Shown here one piece after another: positions 51,322 to 59,763 of a stretch of 64,000 nucleotides of DNA; the first letter of the stretch is position 1, and each line of letters begins with the position of its first letter. The position numbers were made by a program, and so were the translations under genes. This stretch comes from Mesorhizobium onobrychidis (lineage in GTDB: Bacteria; Pseudomonadota; Alphaproteobacteria; Rhizobiales; Rhizobiaceae): positions 2,833,501 to 2,897,500 of the forward strand of contig NZ_CP062229.1 of NCBI RefSeq assembly GCF_024707545.1. The letters are read 5' to 3'. The notes beneath the pieces are model-generated. The model worked only from the letters and a program-made list of their open reading frames with translations, searched no databases and was not told the DNA's origin.

Positions 51322-51657
51322 ATGGCCGAAACCACCAGTATGGCAGGCGCCTCAAAGGCGGCAAACGAAGCCCAGGAGGCGATGAAGAAGCAGATCGCTG
51401 AGCTTCGCCGCGAAATCACCAAGATAAATCGGACCCTTTCCGACCGCGCCGAGGAGGCACAGGGCTGGTACGACAGCGCCGCCGAACGGGCATCGCGCGC
51501 CGCCCGGCAATTGCGTAGCCAGGCGCACACCGTGACTGAAACTGTCCAGCAGAACCCAGGCACAATTTCTTCGGCGATGATGCTTGGCGGCGTGCTCGGT
51601 GTTCTCTTGGGGATTGTGATTGCAAAGAGTTCCGAGCCTGAACGGCGGTGGTTCTAG
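51322..51657 (+). CDS. YqjD/ElaB-like (DUF883-type) stress membrane protein
   Basis: This 111-residue protein has an N-terminal amphipathic coiled-coil (residues 15-70, AMKKQIAELRREITKINRTL) and one C-terminal membrane helix (about 82-103, GTISSAMMLGGVLGVLLGIVI). This is the layout of YqjD/ElaB proteins, which anchor to the inner membrane and bind ribosomes in stationary phase. The leader contains two tandem copies of GATTACC(T/A)AAGGGAGA, so the ribosome site is duplicated. A perfect EcfG promoter lies 52 bases upstream. Confidence 0.72.
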   Translation: MAETTSMAGASKAANEAQEAMKKQIAELRREITKINRTLSDRAEEAQGWYDSAAERASRAARQLRSQAHTVTETVQQNPGTISSAMMLGGVLGVLLGIVIAKSSEPERRWF

Positions 51658-51658
51658 A

Positions 51659-51756
51659 GCATTTTGCAGCCAAACGTCTTCGTTTGGCGTCCGACAAAAT
51701 GCGTAAAACAAGGAGTTAGAGCGCGGTTTTGGTTCCACCAAAACGCAAAGCGCTCT
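51659..51756. repeat. Double palindromic intergenic element
   Basis: Two nested hairpins lie in tandem right after the previous stop codon. The first has stems GCATTTTG/CAAAATGC (51659-51702) around an inner CCAAACG/CGTTTGG with a four-base loop. The second (51718-51756) pairs AGAGCG/CGCTCT around GGTTTTGG/CCAAAAC. Such paired palindromes are dispersed in rhizobial genomes, as far as I recall, and may also act as a terminator. Confidence 0.65.
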
Positions 51757-52017
51757 AGGGACAGATCACCACCTTGCGATGCCCAGCCTAGTGGTCAAAA
51801 TCTGACACTTGGTACCGGAGCCGTAGGGCCGCTCAGGGTGGAATGTTGCCATTCGTCTCGTCGACCGGAACGAGCAGGTAGCGCCACGAGCGGTCATTCC
51901 CAGCGATGGCGCAATAACGCTTGCCCACCGAAAAGCAGCCGTCCAAAAATTAGTTGTGGCGCTCATCAGAGCTGCCTTTCGATGGGGGAGCACTTGACGC
52001 GAGTCAGTGGCTGTCGC
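51757..52017. other. Intergenic DNA with a diverged repeat
   Basis: No gene is seen. Bases 51789-51845 resemble 63335-63390 (shared CTGAC, CTTGG, CCGTA and CGCTCAGGGTGG blocks), so a diverged repeat family is present. Confidence 0.45.
51789..51845. repeat. Diverged intergenic repeat, copy A
   Basis: About 57 bases align with 63335-63390 at roughly 80% identity by eye. The best-conserved block is CCGCTCAGGGTGG. Nature unknown; it may be a fossil of a mobile element end. Confidence 0.5.
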
Positions 52018-52863
52018 TCATTGCGATGGCGATCCGTCACGATCGCCGGCCGCACCGGCGATCGCTGTCTCGAATTCCCGGAGTATTCTCGACACTCGCT
52101 CAGGCTGCTCCCAATGCAGATTGTGCCCACAACCGGCGAGTTCGATCATATTGCTGCGTGCCAGACAGCGCTTTAACATTCCCGCTTGCGATACGCTGAA
52201 CAAAGGGTCGGCGCTTCCGTGGATAATCAGGCTGGGTTGTTTGATGATTGGGGCCTTATTTGTCAAATCGCAGCTTCGGATTTCTTCGAGAACCCGCCTC
52301 CACAGCCTTGCAGGAATTTCAGCCGCGTCCCGCGCAAGAGCGGCCAGGAATGCGGCATCGACCGGTTCCTTGCATGCGTGCCAAACGCCAAAGAACTCGT
52401 CTTCGGGATCGATCGGATCTTGCAACGATGCCACGCCCAGGCAAATTGGACTCATCTCGTCGATCTCGGGCTTCAGACATCCCGAAAGGGTCACGAGCGC
52501 GCCGACAAGGTCTGGTCGGGAAGCCGCTAACTCCATTGCCACCATCGCGCCCAGCGAGTGCCCGGCGACGAGAGCATCGCGAACCCCGAGCGCCCCCATC
52601 AGGCGAACAATGTCGTCCGCAAAATCCCCGAGGCTGTAGGCATCTTCCGGCCGATGGGAGGCACCATGACCGCGCAGATCGGGCATGATCAGGCGCATGT
52701 CCTGCAAATGCGGTTCAACCAGGGAGAAGCTCCAGCTGGAATCGGTGAAGCCATGGACAAGCACCGCCACCCGGTCGGATTTTCCCGTATCGACATAGGC
52801 GATGGTTTGCCCGCGGCCGATATCGATATGCCGCTTGCGCGACTCCCACTCCGGACAACTCAT
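52018..52863 (-). CDS. Alpha/beta hydrolase
   Basis: This 281-residue protein has the alpha/beta hydrolase fold: oxyanion region VLVHGFTDSSWSF, the acid-motif MPDLRGHGAS, the nucleophile elbow AGHSLGAM (Ser103), the likely acid in IIHGSADPLF and the catalytic histidine in GCGHNLHWEQPE. The substrate is unknown. Its ATG overlaps the choX stop by 4 bases, so it is the second gene of a choX-hydrolase operon. A hydrolase coupled to a choline-binding protein might release choline from an ester, but this is inference. Confidence 0.83.
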   Translation of the reverse strand: MSCPEWESRKRHIDIGRGQTIAYVDTGKSDRVAVLVHGFTDSSWSFSLVEPHLQDMRLIMPDLRGHGASHRPEDAYSLGDFADDIVRLMGALGVRDALVAGHSLGAMVAMELAASRPDLVGALVTLSGCLKPEIDEMSPICLGVASLQDPIDPEDEFFGVWHACKEPVDAAFLAALARDAAEIPARLWRRVLEEIRSCDLTNKAPIIKQPSLIIHGSADPLFSVSQAGMLKRCLARSNMIELAGCGHNLHWEQPERVSRILREFETAIAGAAGDRDGSPSQ

Positions 52864-53792
52864 AGTCCGAGGGTGGCCTTGACCGCATCGAGGCCCGGCT
52901 TGCCATCAAAGGTTGTGACGTTGGTCAACCATGCATCGAGGCGCTGCGGATCGGCTTTGATCGCCGCGCGGGCTGCCTCGTCCGGCGCCATCCCGTCATT
53001 AATCAGGAATCCCATGCCCTTGTTCTCGAAGTCGATATCGAAACCCAGGTTCTTCAGCAACTGACCGGCATTCGGGCACTCTTCCAGATAGCCTTTTCTC
53101 ACCTGAGTGCTGACAGTGGCAGCGCCGAAATTGGGACCATAGAATTTGTCGCCGCCCGTCAGGTACCTGAAATCAAACGTCGTGTTCATCGGATGCGGCG
53201 CCCAGCCCTGGAAGACGATGAACTCCATGTCCTTGGTCTTGCGGGCTAGCTCCGAAAGCATGCCAACTTCGCTGGATTCGACGACCTCCCATCCTGAGAG
53301 CGCAAAATTTGGATCGGCGATCGCGTCCAGCATCAACTGGTTGGAGCCGGGTTCGATGCCGTACATCTTCTTGTCGAATTTGTCGGCAAATTCCTGCAGG
53401 TCTTTGAAATCGCGAACTCCTGCTTCCCAGACATAGGACGGCACCGCGAACGTGTATTTCGCGCCCTCAAGATTGACGCGAACCTGATCAACCGAGGTTC
53501 TATACGGCTGGTAATAAGTTTTCATGGCTGGATCCCAATAGCCGAGGAATACGTCGAGATCGCCGTTCTTGAGGCTCTCGTAGATGACATTGAGACCAAG
53601 CGTCGTGCTCTCTGCCTGATAACCCAGCGCATTGTAGAGCGTCACCCCGATGCCGGTCGTGAAAGCCAGATCATTCCAACCCGGCTCGGCCATTCTCACC
53701 TGCCGACAGCTCTCCGGATCAGCGGCCGCCGCGCCGGAGAGCGAAACAAAGAATGCGATGGCAGAGGTGCCGTAAATCAGCAAATGGCGCAT
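52860..53792 (-). CDS. choX: Choline ABC transporter substrate-binding protein (ChoX-like)
   Basis: This 310-residue protein has a signal peptide ending near GAAAAD (residue 24). The mature part has VRMAEPGWNDLAFTTGIGV and the aromatic cage and hinge sequence FLGYWDPAMKTYYQPY, typical of the choline-binding ChoX branch of the glycine-betaine family; the SNQLMLDAI and QGWAPHPMNTTFDF segments also fit. No ChoW or ChoV permease or ATPase genes are adjacent; the operon continues with a hydrolase instead. Expression is probably controlled by BetI, encoded divergently, through the palindrome at 53828. The ribosome site is AAGGAGAG. Confidence 0.85.
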   Translation of the reverse strand: MRHLLIYGTSAIAFFVSLSGAAAADPESCRQVRMAEPGWNDLAFTTGIGVTLYNALGYQAESTTLGLNVIYESLKNGDLDVFLGYWDPAMKTYYQPYRTSVDQVRVNLEGAKYTFAVPSYVWEAGVRDFKDLQEFADKFDKKMYGIEPGSNQLMLDAIADPNFALSGWEVVESSEVGMLSELARKTKDMEFIVFQGWAPHPMNTTFDFRYLTGGDKFYGPNFGAATVSTQVRKGYLEECPNAGQLLKNLGFDIDFENKGMGFLINDGMAPDEAARAAIKADPQRLDAWLTNVTTFDGKPGLDAVKATLGL

Positions 53793-53827
53793 GGGTTCTC
53801 TCCTTTTATTGACCGAAAAGCATGTAA

Positions 53828-53845
53828 ATTGACCAGCTGGTCAAT
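53828..53845. promoter_or_regulatory. Probable BetI operator
   Basis: ATTGACCAGCTGGTCAAT is a perfect 18-bp palindrome in the 104-base region between choX and betI. The half site ATTGACC recurs at 53808-53814. The motif resembles BetI boxes, which have paired ATTGA/TCAAT half sites. Choline would relieve repression. Confidence 0.7.
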
Positions 53846-53896
53846 CATTGATCTAAGCAGGCAAGTTTGTCAATATAGCCCGGAGAGGGGCCGCTC

Positions 53897-54529
53897 ATGA
53901 AACTCACGCGCCTAAGCGACATAAGACGGAAGGAACTGCGGAAGGCGGCCTTTGCCGTGCTGCAGCGGGAAGGCATCGCCGGTGCGACCCTCGAAAAGGT
54001 GGCAACCGAGGCCGGAGCCTCCAAGGGCATTGTGCTTCACTATTTCCACAACAAGCAGGAATTGTTCGAGCATGCGATGCGCGAAGCCAATGCCGAATTG
54101 CGTGATGCGGTCGTCATCCGCTTGCGGCGTGCCCGGACACCGCGCGAGAGGCTCGACGCTGTGATTGAGGGCAACTTCGAGCCCAGTTTCTTTCGGCCGT
54201 TGATCTGCCACGCTTGGCTGTCGCTTTGTGCCGAAGTGCCCCGCGATGATAAGCTTGCGCGCATCCAGACCGTTATCCACGCCCGTATGAGTTCAAATCT
54301 CGTCTCCGCCCTGAAGGATATGGTGGCGAAGGACGAGGCAGCCGACATAGCGCTCGGTATTACGGCGCTGATCGACGGACTTTGGCTGCGCCTCGGGTTG
54401 CAGAAGAGCGGTATTTCGAGCGAACAGGCCGTTCTGCAGGTCAGGAACTTTGTGGCCGGGCGCCTTGCGCTCGCTGCTTCTGGCCGTCCGAAGGCGCAAC
54501 GTCAGCTTACCAGCACCGGCGCTTCATGA
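53897..54529 (+). CDS. betI: BetI-type TetR transcriptional repressor
   Basis: This 210-residue TetR-family protein has the helix-turn-helix TLEKVATEAGASKGIVLHYFHNKQE at about residues 35-60 and the BetI-specific FRPLICHAWLSLCAEVP and GITALIDGLWLRLGL segments. It represses choline-uptake and betaine-synthesis genes until choline binds. The ATG is behind GGAGAGGGG. It is divergent from choX, with a perfect palindrome between. No betA or betB genes are nearby. Confidence 0.87.
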   Translation: MKLTRLSDIRRKELRKAAFAVLQREGIAGATLEKVATEAGASKGIVLHYFHNKQELFEHAMREANAELRDAVVIRLRRARTPRERLDAVIEGNFEPSFFRPLICHAWLSLCAEVPRDDKLARIQTVIHARMSSNLVSALKDMVAKDEAADIALGITALIDGLWLRLGLQKSGISSEQAVLQVRNFVAGRLALAASGRPKAQRQLTSTGAS

Positions 54530-55039
54530 GCGCGGCCTCAAATTGTGGATCGCCTGTCTGTCGCCCCATCCAGACCTTCGAAAGATCGCTGGAAGGTCCG
54601 GGTCGGGTCATGGGCGTGAATTCAGCTGGGGGCGAACGAGCTTCCGCTTAGGGTCGGAACAGGTAATCCGTATCGGGTACCAAGCGCCAGATTTCTACCA
54701 CTAGCCGCACTCAAGCATGGCTTTTGCGCTTTCAGCATCCGTTACGACGACCGTCGCCAACCCGGCCCGCCACAGCTAAAAGAATGGCATGCTTGTGCGT
54801 TCCGGCGGAGGCGATGGTGCGGCAGAGAATATTGCGGTAGTCGTCGAGCTCCGGCGAAAGCGCCTGGCCGTTGAGAGTGTGGTCGATAGGCTTGCCGTCG
54901 GCATCGGGATAGCGGCCCGGCCAATAGAACTCAACCGGAAAAACGCGCTGTTTGCGGGGCACGACACTGGAGCAAAAAACTGGGCCACCATCGCCTCGCT
55001 CGTCGAAACCTGCAAGCTTAATGGTGTCGATCCACTGGC
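54530..55039. other. Gene-poor region with transposon scrap
   Basis: No intact gene is seen in 510 bases. The right end (from 54918) holds an IS66 transposase scrap; the left part is unrecognised. A minus-strand frame (54732-55166) has no family match that I know and runs through the IS66 piece and the MocR stop, so it was not called. Confidence 0.5.
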
Positions 55040-55061
55040 CTACCTGACCGCAACGCTCACG
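54918..55061 (+). mobile_element. IS66-family transposase C-terminal fragment
   Basis: About 48 codons read RPIELNRKNALFAGHDTG, then WATIASLVETCKLNGVDP, the characteristic end of IS66 TnpC transposases. The rest of the transposase is missing and the frame is not attached to a start, so it is a dead scrap. It overlaps the 3' end of the convergent MocR gene by about 22 bases. Confidence 0.75.
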
Positions 55062-56533
55062 TCGCAGCAGCTTACTGCATCCTCGTAAGCGCGTCGAAGG
55101 AGCTTTAGTCCTCTGTGGATTTGGCTCTCGGTAAGACTTGCGTATCCCATCACCAGGCCGAGGCACCTCCGATCCAATGTCTGATCGAAATAATGAGGTG
55201 ATATGGAGTAGATGCCGACTCCGAGCGAGGCGGCTCTCTCGATGAATGATGTCGCCATAGAGGGCGGCATGTCGCGGAACCAGACGACGACGTGCAGACC
55301 GGCCTCCGCGCCTTCGACCCGAACGAGATCCCGGAATTCAGCGTGCAGAGCGTCGAGGAGCGTTGCACGTCGGCGGGCATTTTGACGACGGGCCTTGCGC
55401 ACGTGGCTTTCGTAGACGCCGGTTTCCACCAGGGTCGCAAGTGCCTCCTGTTCGAGCATGGGGGCATGCCTGTCCGTCAGGCGCTTGGCCTGGGAAAAAA
55501 CCTCCTGCAACACTCGCGGAATGACGACGTAGCCGATCCGGAGCGTTGGCGACAGTGTCTTCGAAACCGTACCAATATAGATGACGTTCGACGCCCCTCC
55601 AAGCGCGCGAAGCGGCGGTATGGGGTTCATGTCGAATCGATATTCGCTGTCGTAGTCGTCCTCGACGATGTAGGCCCTCTTCTCTTCCGCCCATCTTAGC
55701 AGTTGCTGGCGTCGCCCCATGGACATTACGCTTCCCAGGGGAAACTGATGTGAAGGCGTGACGTAAGCCAGCCGCGCGCCAACATCCGCCAACAAGTCCG
55801 CTCTGATGCCTTCGGCGTCAACCTCCACCGGGGCGGCGATGGCCCCTGTCATCTCGAAGACGCTCCGTGCCATCGGATAGCAGGGCTCTTCGATGGCGAA
55901 CCCGTCGCCCTCATCGAGAAGGAGGCGGGCGCAAAGATCTAGTCCCTGCTGAGAGCCGTTGACGATGACGATCTCGCCCACCTCGCACCTGATGCTCCGC
56001 GCTCGCCATAGATAACCCTGCAGGGCGGTACGCAGGCGGATCAAGCCACAGGGCTCGCCATAGGATAACTTGGGCGGCCGTCCCAGCGCAGCATCGTTCA
56101 TGGCCTTCCGCCAGGCAAGGGTCGGGAAGTCAAAGGCCGACATGTCGCCGTAGCGGAAGTCGGCGACGAGCTTCTCCGACGGAACCCGCATCGGAATGGC
56201 TCGGGATCGAAGCCTTTCCCCGAAAGCGGAGAGGCTGTGTGGCTCTCCGGCTGTATGAAGGACTTCTCTCGGCTCGCTGTGCGCGATCTTGATGGCCACC
56301 CGTGGCCGAGCGCCATGTCGAATGACCACAAACCCCTCGGCGGCGAGCTGTTCGTAAGCGGACGTCACAGTCGTTCGTGAGACGCCAAGCTCGACCGCCA
56401 GTGCACGAGCCGACGGAAGGACGTCTCCGCGGCCGTATACCTCCGCCACGATCTGTTCCCGCAGATCCTCATAGATCCCGCGCGCGCCCAGTCCCGATGA
56501 CGAATTCTGCTTGCGGGGTGGCAACTGGACCAT
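55040..56533 (-). CDS. MocR-family (GntR-aminotransferase) transcriptional regulator
   Basis: This 497-residue protein combines a winged helix (residues 15-80, SARALAVELGVSRTTVTSAYEQL) with an aminotransferase-like domain (about 120-480) that binds pyridoxal phosphate at K325 in GTVSKTLSPT, with NGSQQGLDL and EDDYDSEYRF as further landmarks. MocR/PdxR regulators respond to PLP or an amino compound. It is divergent from the LysE-DapA-LysE genes, which it probably controls. The final codons overlap an IS66 scrap, so the natural C-terminus may be slightly changed. The ribosome site is weak. Confidence 0.87.
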   Translation of the reverse strand: MVQLPPRKQNSSSGLGARGIYEDLREQIVAEVYGRGDVLPSARALAVELGVSRTTVTSAYEQLAAEGFVVIRHGARPRVAIKIAHSEPREVLHTAGEPHSLSAFGERLRSRAIPMRVPSEKLVADFRYGDMSAFDFPTLAWRKAMNDAALGRPPKLSYGEPCGLIRLRTALQGYLWRARSIRCEVGEIVIVNGSQQGLDLCARLLLDEGDGFAIEEPCYPMARSVFEMTGAIAAPVEVDAEGIRADLLADVGARLAYVTPSHQFPLGSVMSMGRRQQLLRWAEEKRAYIVEDDYDSEYRFDMNPIPPLRALGGASNVIYIGTVSKTLSPTLRIGYVVIPRVLQEVFSQAKRLTDRHAPMLEQEALATLVETGVYESHVRKARRQNARRRATLLDALHAEFRDLVRVEGAEAGLHVVVWFRDMPPSMATSFIERAASLGVGIYSISPHYFDQTLDRRCLGLVMGYASLTESQIHRGLKLLRRAYEDAVSCCDVSVAVR

Positions 56534-56633
56534 CGTGATTACCCAAATGAAGACGTTTCGTTGATCCAGACATTACCGGGAAAACTCAGTCAGGCAAAGG
56601 CCTGAGGGCAACTGGACCAGCACCTTTTATCCA

Positions 56634-56645
56634 AAAGTGGTTCTA
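56634..56645 (+). promoter_or_regulatory. Candidate MocR/PdxR binding site in the divergent promoter
   Basis: AAAGTGGTTCTA matches the motif AAAGTGGW(-/T)CTA described for PdxR-type regulators (from memory). A 12-bp direct repeat GCAACTGGACCA also occurs at 56521-56532 (over the regulator start) and at 56608-56619, and a related CCAGTTGGAC lies near 56654. Confidence 0.5.
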
Positions 56646-56704
56646 GGTCAGGGCCAGTTGGACGGGTATTGATGATGCCAGTTTGCACCTTCCGAAGAAG
56701 TAAA

Positions 56705-57337
56705 ATGCTGGCCGACGTCCACCAATTCATCATCGTCTTTACCGCCTACGTCATCGCTGCCGGTAGTCCCGGCCCGAGCAATATGCGCATCATGGCCGTC
56801 GCCATGAACGACGGCCGCAGGGCCGCGCTGGCAATCGCGTCTGGCGTAGTCAGCGGCTCGATCTTTTGGGGCCTGATGGCGGCGACAGGTGTCTCGGCGA
56901 TCCTCAGTCGATACGCGCAGGCACTCGTGGTCCTGCAGGTGCTCGGAGGCCTATATCTTCTCTATCTCGCCTTCAAAGCGGGCAAGGCTGCGCTTTCTTC
57001 AGACAAGGATCAGCTTCGCCCGACTAACGAACGGAAGGCGACGGCGGCCACTCTCTATAAGCGCGGACTGCTAATGCATCTCACCAATCCGAAATCTATC
57101 CTGGCATGGATCGCACTGATGACGCTGGGGCTCGGTTCTGGGTCGTCGCCGTATACGGTTCTCGTGATCCTCACAGGCTGCGCGGTCCTGAGCGTCACCA
57201 TCTTCTGCGGCTACGCGATCGTCTTTTCGACCGCTCCCATGATCCGCCTGTATCGGCGGGCGCGGCATTGGATCGAAGGCACGCTGGCCGTATTCTTCGG
57301 ATTTGCCGGGCTGAAGCTTCTCCTGACCCGCATCTGA
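56705..57337 (+). CDS. LysE/RhtB-family amino-acid exporter 1
   Basis: This 210-residue inner-membrane protein has six hydrophobic segments and the LysE signature AAGSPGPSNMRIMAVAMN near residue 17, plus LMHLTNPKSILAWIALMTLG-like (MHLTNPKSILAW) in the middle. It exports an amino acid or related compound. The ATG at 56705 with GAAGAAG upstream is preferred to one 12 codons earlier. It is the first gene of a three-gene set divergent from the MocR regulator. Confidence 0.87.
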   Translation: MLADVHQFIIVFTAYVIAAGSPGPSNMRIMAVAMNDGRRAALAIASGVVSGSIFWGLMAATGVSAILSRYAQALVVLQVLGGLYLLYLAFKAGKAALSSDKDQLRPTNERKATAATLYKRGLLMHLTNPKSILAWIALMTLGLGSGSSPYTVLVILTGCAVLSVTIFCGYAIVFSTAPMIRLYRRARHWIEGTLAVFFGFAGLKLLLTRI

Positions 57338-57348
57338 AAGGTTCTTTC

Positions 57349-58278
57349 ATGTCTATCTTCCAAGGCCTTTCGGCATTCCCGATCACCCCGGCGGACGCTT
57401 CCGGCAGGCTCGATACCGCCGCCCTCGCGCGCCTTCTGAGGCGCATCGAGGAGGCGAGAGCGGACTCCATCGGACTGCTCGGCAGTACCGGCGCCTACGC
57501 TTTCCTCACGCGAGAAGAGCGTCGACGCGCCGTCGAAACGGCGATGGACACGGTCGGCGGCAAAATCCCGGTTATGGTCGGCGTCGGAGCGATCCGGACC
57601 AGCGATGCGGTGGACCTTGCCCGTGACGCGAAGGCTGCGGGCGCCGACGGCCTGCTGCTCGCTCCGGTTTCCTATACGCCGCTCTTTGACAACGAGGTCT
57701 TCGAACACTTCGCCGCAGTCGCCGACGCGGGGCAGCTCCCGCTTTGCATCTACAACAATCCCGGCACAACCAAGTTCACTTTCAGCCTGGACCTAATTTC
57801 CCGCTTGTCGAAGGTGGCGAACATTGAAGCCGTGAAGATGCCTTTGCCGTCCGGTGGTGACTTCGCTTCCGAACTCGCCTCCCTCCGGTCTGCGACCGCG
57901 TCGGCATTCAAGATCGGCTACAGCGGCGACTGGGGCGGGGCGCCTGCGCTGCTCGCCGGGAGCGACACTTGGTATTCCGTCGTCGCAGGACTTCTGCCGT
58001 CACAGGCTCTGGCCCTGACGCGAGCGGCGCAAGCCGGGGACGCCGCGACCGTCGAGCGATTTGACGCCGCCTTCGGACCGCTTTGGGCGCTGTTCAAGGA
58101 ATTCGGCAGCTTCAGGGTGATGTATGTCATCGCCAAGCTTCTGAACCTCTGCGACGCCGATCCGCCACGCCCCGTCCTCCCACTGAAGGACCAGGCACGT
58201 CAGCGCGTCGCCGCCGCTCTCGACCATCTCGATGCGGTTTTCTCCGCTGGTTCCACAGTTTGTATTGAACTTCGATAG
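57349..58278 (+). CDS. Dihydrodipicolinate synthase/N-acetylneuraminate lyase family aldolase
   Basis: This 309-residue TIM-barrel protein has the DapA-family features GLLGSTGAYAFLTREER, Y135 in PLCIYNNPG and the Schiff-base lysine K163 in EAVKMP. The usual substrate-carboxylate motif (GTTGE) is replaced by GSTGAY, so it is probably not housekeeping DapA but an aldolase of a related keto acid. It lies 11 bases after a LysE gene and 24 bases before a second one, an arrangement under a MocR regulator that suggests an amino-acid-related pathway with product export. Confidence 0.85.
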   Translation: MSIFQGLSAFPITPADASGRLDTAALARLLRRIEEARADSIGLLGSTGAYAFLTREERRRAVETAMDTVGGKIPVMVGVGAIRTSDAVDLARDAKAAGADGLLLAPVSYTPLFDNEVFEHFAAVADAGQLPLCIYNNPGTTKFTFSLDLISRLSKVANIEAVKMPLPSGGDFASELASLRSATASAFKIGYSGDWGGAPALLAGSDTWYSVVAGLLPSQALALTRAAQAGDAATVERFDAAFGPLWALFKEFGSFRVMYVIAKLLNLCDADPPRPVLPLKDQARQRVAAALDHLDAVFSAGSTVCIELR

Positions 58279-58302
58279 ACAGTCTTTCATCAGGACATTT
58301 CC

Positions 58303-58944
58303 ATGCTGAATTCCAACGCCTTCACCGTCTACCTGTTCACGGCATTCCTTCTGGCGATTACTCCGGGTCCGGGGATTTTCTATGTCGCCGCCCGAACCCT
58401 TTCCGGCGGCCGCTCGGAAGGAACCGCTTCGAGCCTTGGGAATGGTCTCGGCGGGCTGTTTCATGTCGTAGCCGGCAGCCTTGGCGTCTCGGCGATCGTG
58501 CTGGCAAGCGCCGAATTGTTCACGGCACTCAAGGTGGTCGGCGCGCTCTATCTGGTCTGGATGGGATACCGAACCATTCGCCATGCCAGGCTCGACTACA
58601 AGTCTCTGGGTCATTCAGAGCCGCCCGTCGGCGCAATGCGGGCCTTCAGGGATGGCGTTCTTGTGGAAGCGATGAACCCGAAGACGGCCGCATTCTTCCT
58701 CGCCTTCATTCCCCAGTTTGTCGATACATCGTCGGATCACGTTGCCCTGCAGTTCGTGATCCTCGGCGCCATCTCGGTTGCTCTTAACACGCTCGCCGAT
58801 ATTGTCGTGGCGTTTGCAGCCGGAAGACTTCGCGATGGCGCGGCGTCCCGTCCGAATCTCATTCGCTGTCTTCGTGAAGGCTCGGGCGGCGCTATGATCA
58901 TGCTTGGATGTGGGCTGCTGCTGGCAAAGCGCCCGGTTGCTTGA
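58303..58944 (+). CDS. LysE/RhtB-family amino-acid exporter 2
   Basis: This 213-residue protein has six predicted helices and the family motif AITPGPGIFYVAARTLSGG near the N-terminus, with EAMNPKTAAFFLAFIPQFV in the middle. It is distinct from exporter 1 (only the core motifs agree), so the two may differ in substrate. It is the third gene of the MocR-controlled set and is followed by the thuA-like gene after 68 bases. Confidence 0.87.
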   Translation: MLNSNAFTVYLFTAFLLAITPGPGIFYVAARTLSGGRSEGTASSLGNGLGGLFHVVAGSLGVSAIVLASAELFTALKVVGALYLVWMGYRTIRHARLDYKSLGHSEPPVGAMRAFRDGVLVEAMNPKTAAFFLAFIPQFVDTSSDHVALQFVILGAISVALNTLADIVVAFAAGRLRDGAASRPNLIRCLREGSGGAMIMLGCGLLLAKRPVA

Positions 58945-59012
58945 CCGGTTCGGCCGGCCGCACTGCCGCCGAAGGCTCGTTTTGGCGATACAACCAACTG
59001 ACGGAGAAGAAT

Positions 59013-59654
59013 ATGCGGCAAGCGTTGATCGTATGGGGCGGCTGGGATGGACACGAGCCGGAAGAAGGTGCGCGCGTCGTCAAGGCGATGCTCGAAGAAG
59101 AAGGGTTTGGCGTGCGCGTCGAAACCACGACCGAGATATTCGCCGACCCCGCGATCGCCGATTTGAGTCTGATCGTCCCGATCTACACGATGGCCAAGCT
59201 TGCGAAGAACGAGGAGCTCAACCTGACAAAGGCGGTCGAGGGCGGTGTCGGCCTTGGCGGCTATCACGGCGGCATGTGCGACGCCTTTCGTGAGGCCACG
59301 GAATACCAGTTCATGTGCGGCGGTCAGTGGGTGGCCCACCCGGGCAACATCATCGACTACCTGGTTGACATCACCAGGCGCGACGATCCGATCATGAACG
59401 GCATCGATGATTTCTCGTACCGCTCCGAGCAGTACTACATGCACGTGGACCCATCGAACGAGGTGCTGGCGACCACCACCTTTTCCGGCGAGCACGCCTC
59501 CTGGATCGAAGGCGTGGTCATGCCGGTCGTCTGGAAGCGCCGGCACGGCAAAGGAAGGGTGTTCTATTCGGCGCTCGGCCATGTCGCCAAAGAGTTCGCG
59601 GTGCCGCAGATGCGAACGATATTTCGTCGCGGCCTGGTCTGGGCGGCGCGTTGA
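59013..59654 (+). CDS. ThuA-like glutamine-amidotransferase-fold protein
   Basis: This 213-residue protein has the ThuA trehalose-utilisation fold: QALIVWGGWDGHEPEEGARVV, the GLGGYHGGMCDAFREATEYQF nucleophile-region and HPGNIIDYLVDI. In Sinorhizobium ThuA acts with ThuB in trehalose and related disaccharide catabolism, but many homologues have other roles. The ATG follows ACGGAGAAG; longer frames reach into the exporter gene. It may be the last gene of the MocR set or stand alone. Confidence 0.8.
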   Translation: MRQALIVWGGWDGHEPEEGARVVKAMLEEEGFGVRVETTTEIFADPAIADLSLIVPIYTMAKLAKNEELNLTKAVEGGVGLGGYHGGMCDAFREATEYQFMCGGQWVAHPGNIIDYLVDITRRDDPIMNGIDDFSYRSEQYYMHVDPSNEVLATTTFSGEHASWIEGVVMPVVWKRRHGKGRVFYSALGHVAKEFAVPQMRTIFRRGLVWAAR

Positions 59655-59763
59655 GAGCGCCGACGATTGGCTATGTTGGGAACTGGTCGCCACGCCAGGA
59701 ATCCTGTCACGCCGCCGGATCTGGATTTTGGAGCCTTGTGAAGAATGGCGCCGAACCTGAAAC

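Noticed and set aside
54732..55166. 144-codon minus-strand open frame
   Set aside because: It runs opposite the IS66 scrap and through the MocR end, has no recognised family and no clear ribosome site.
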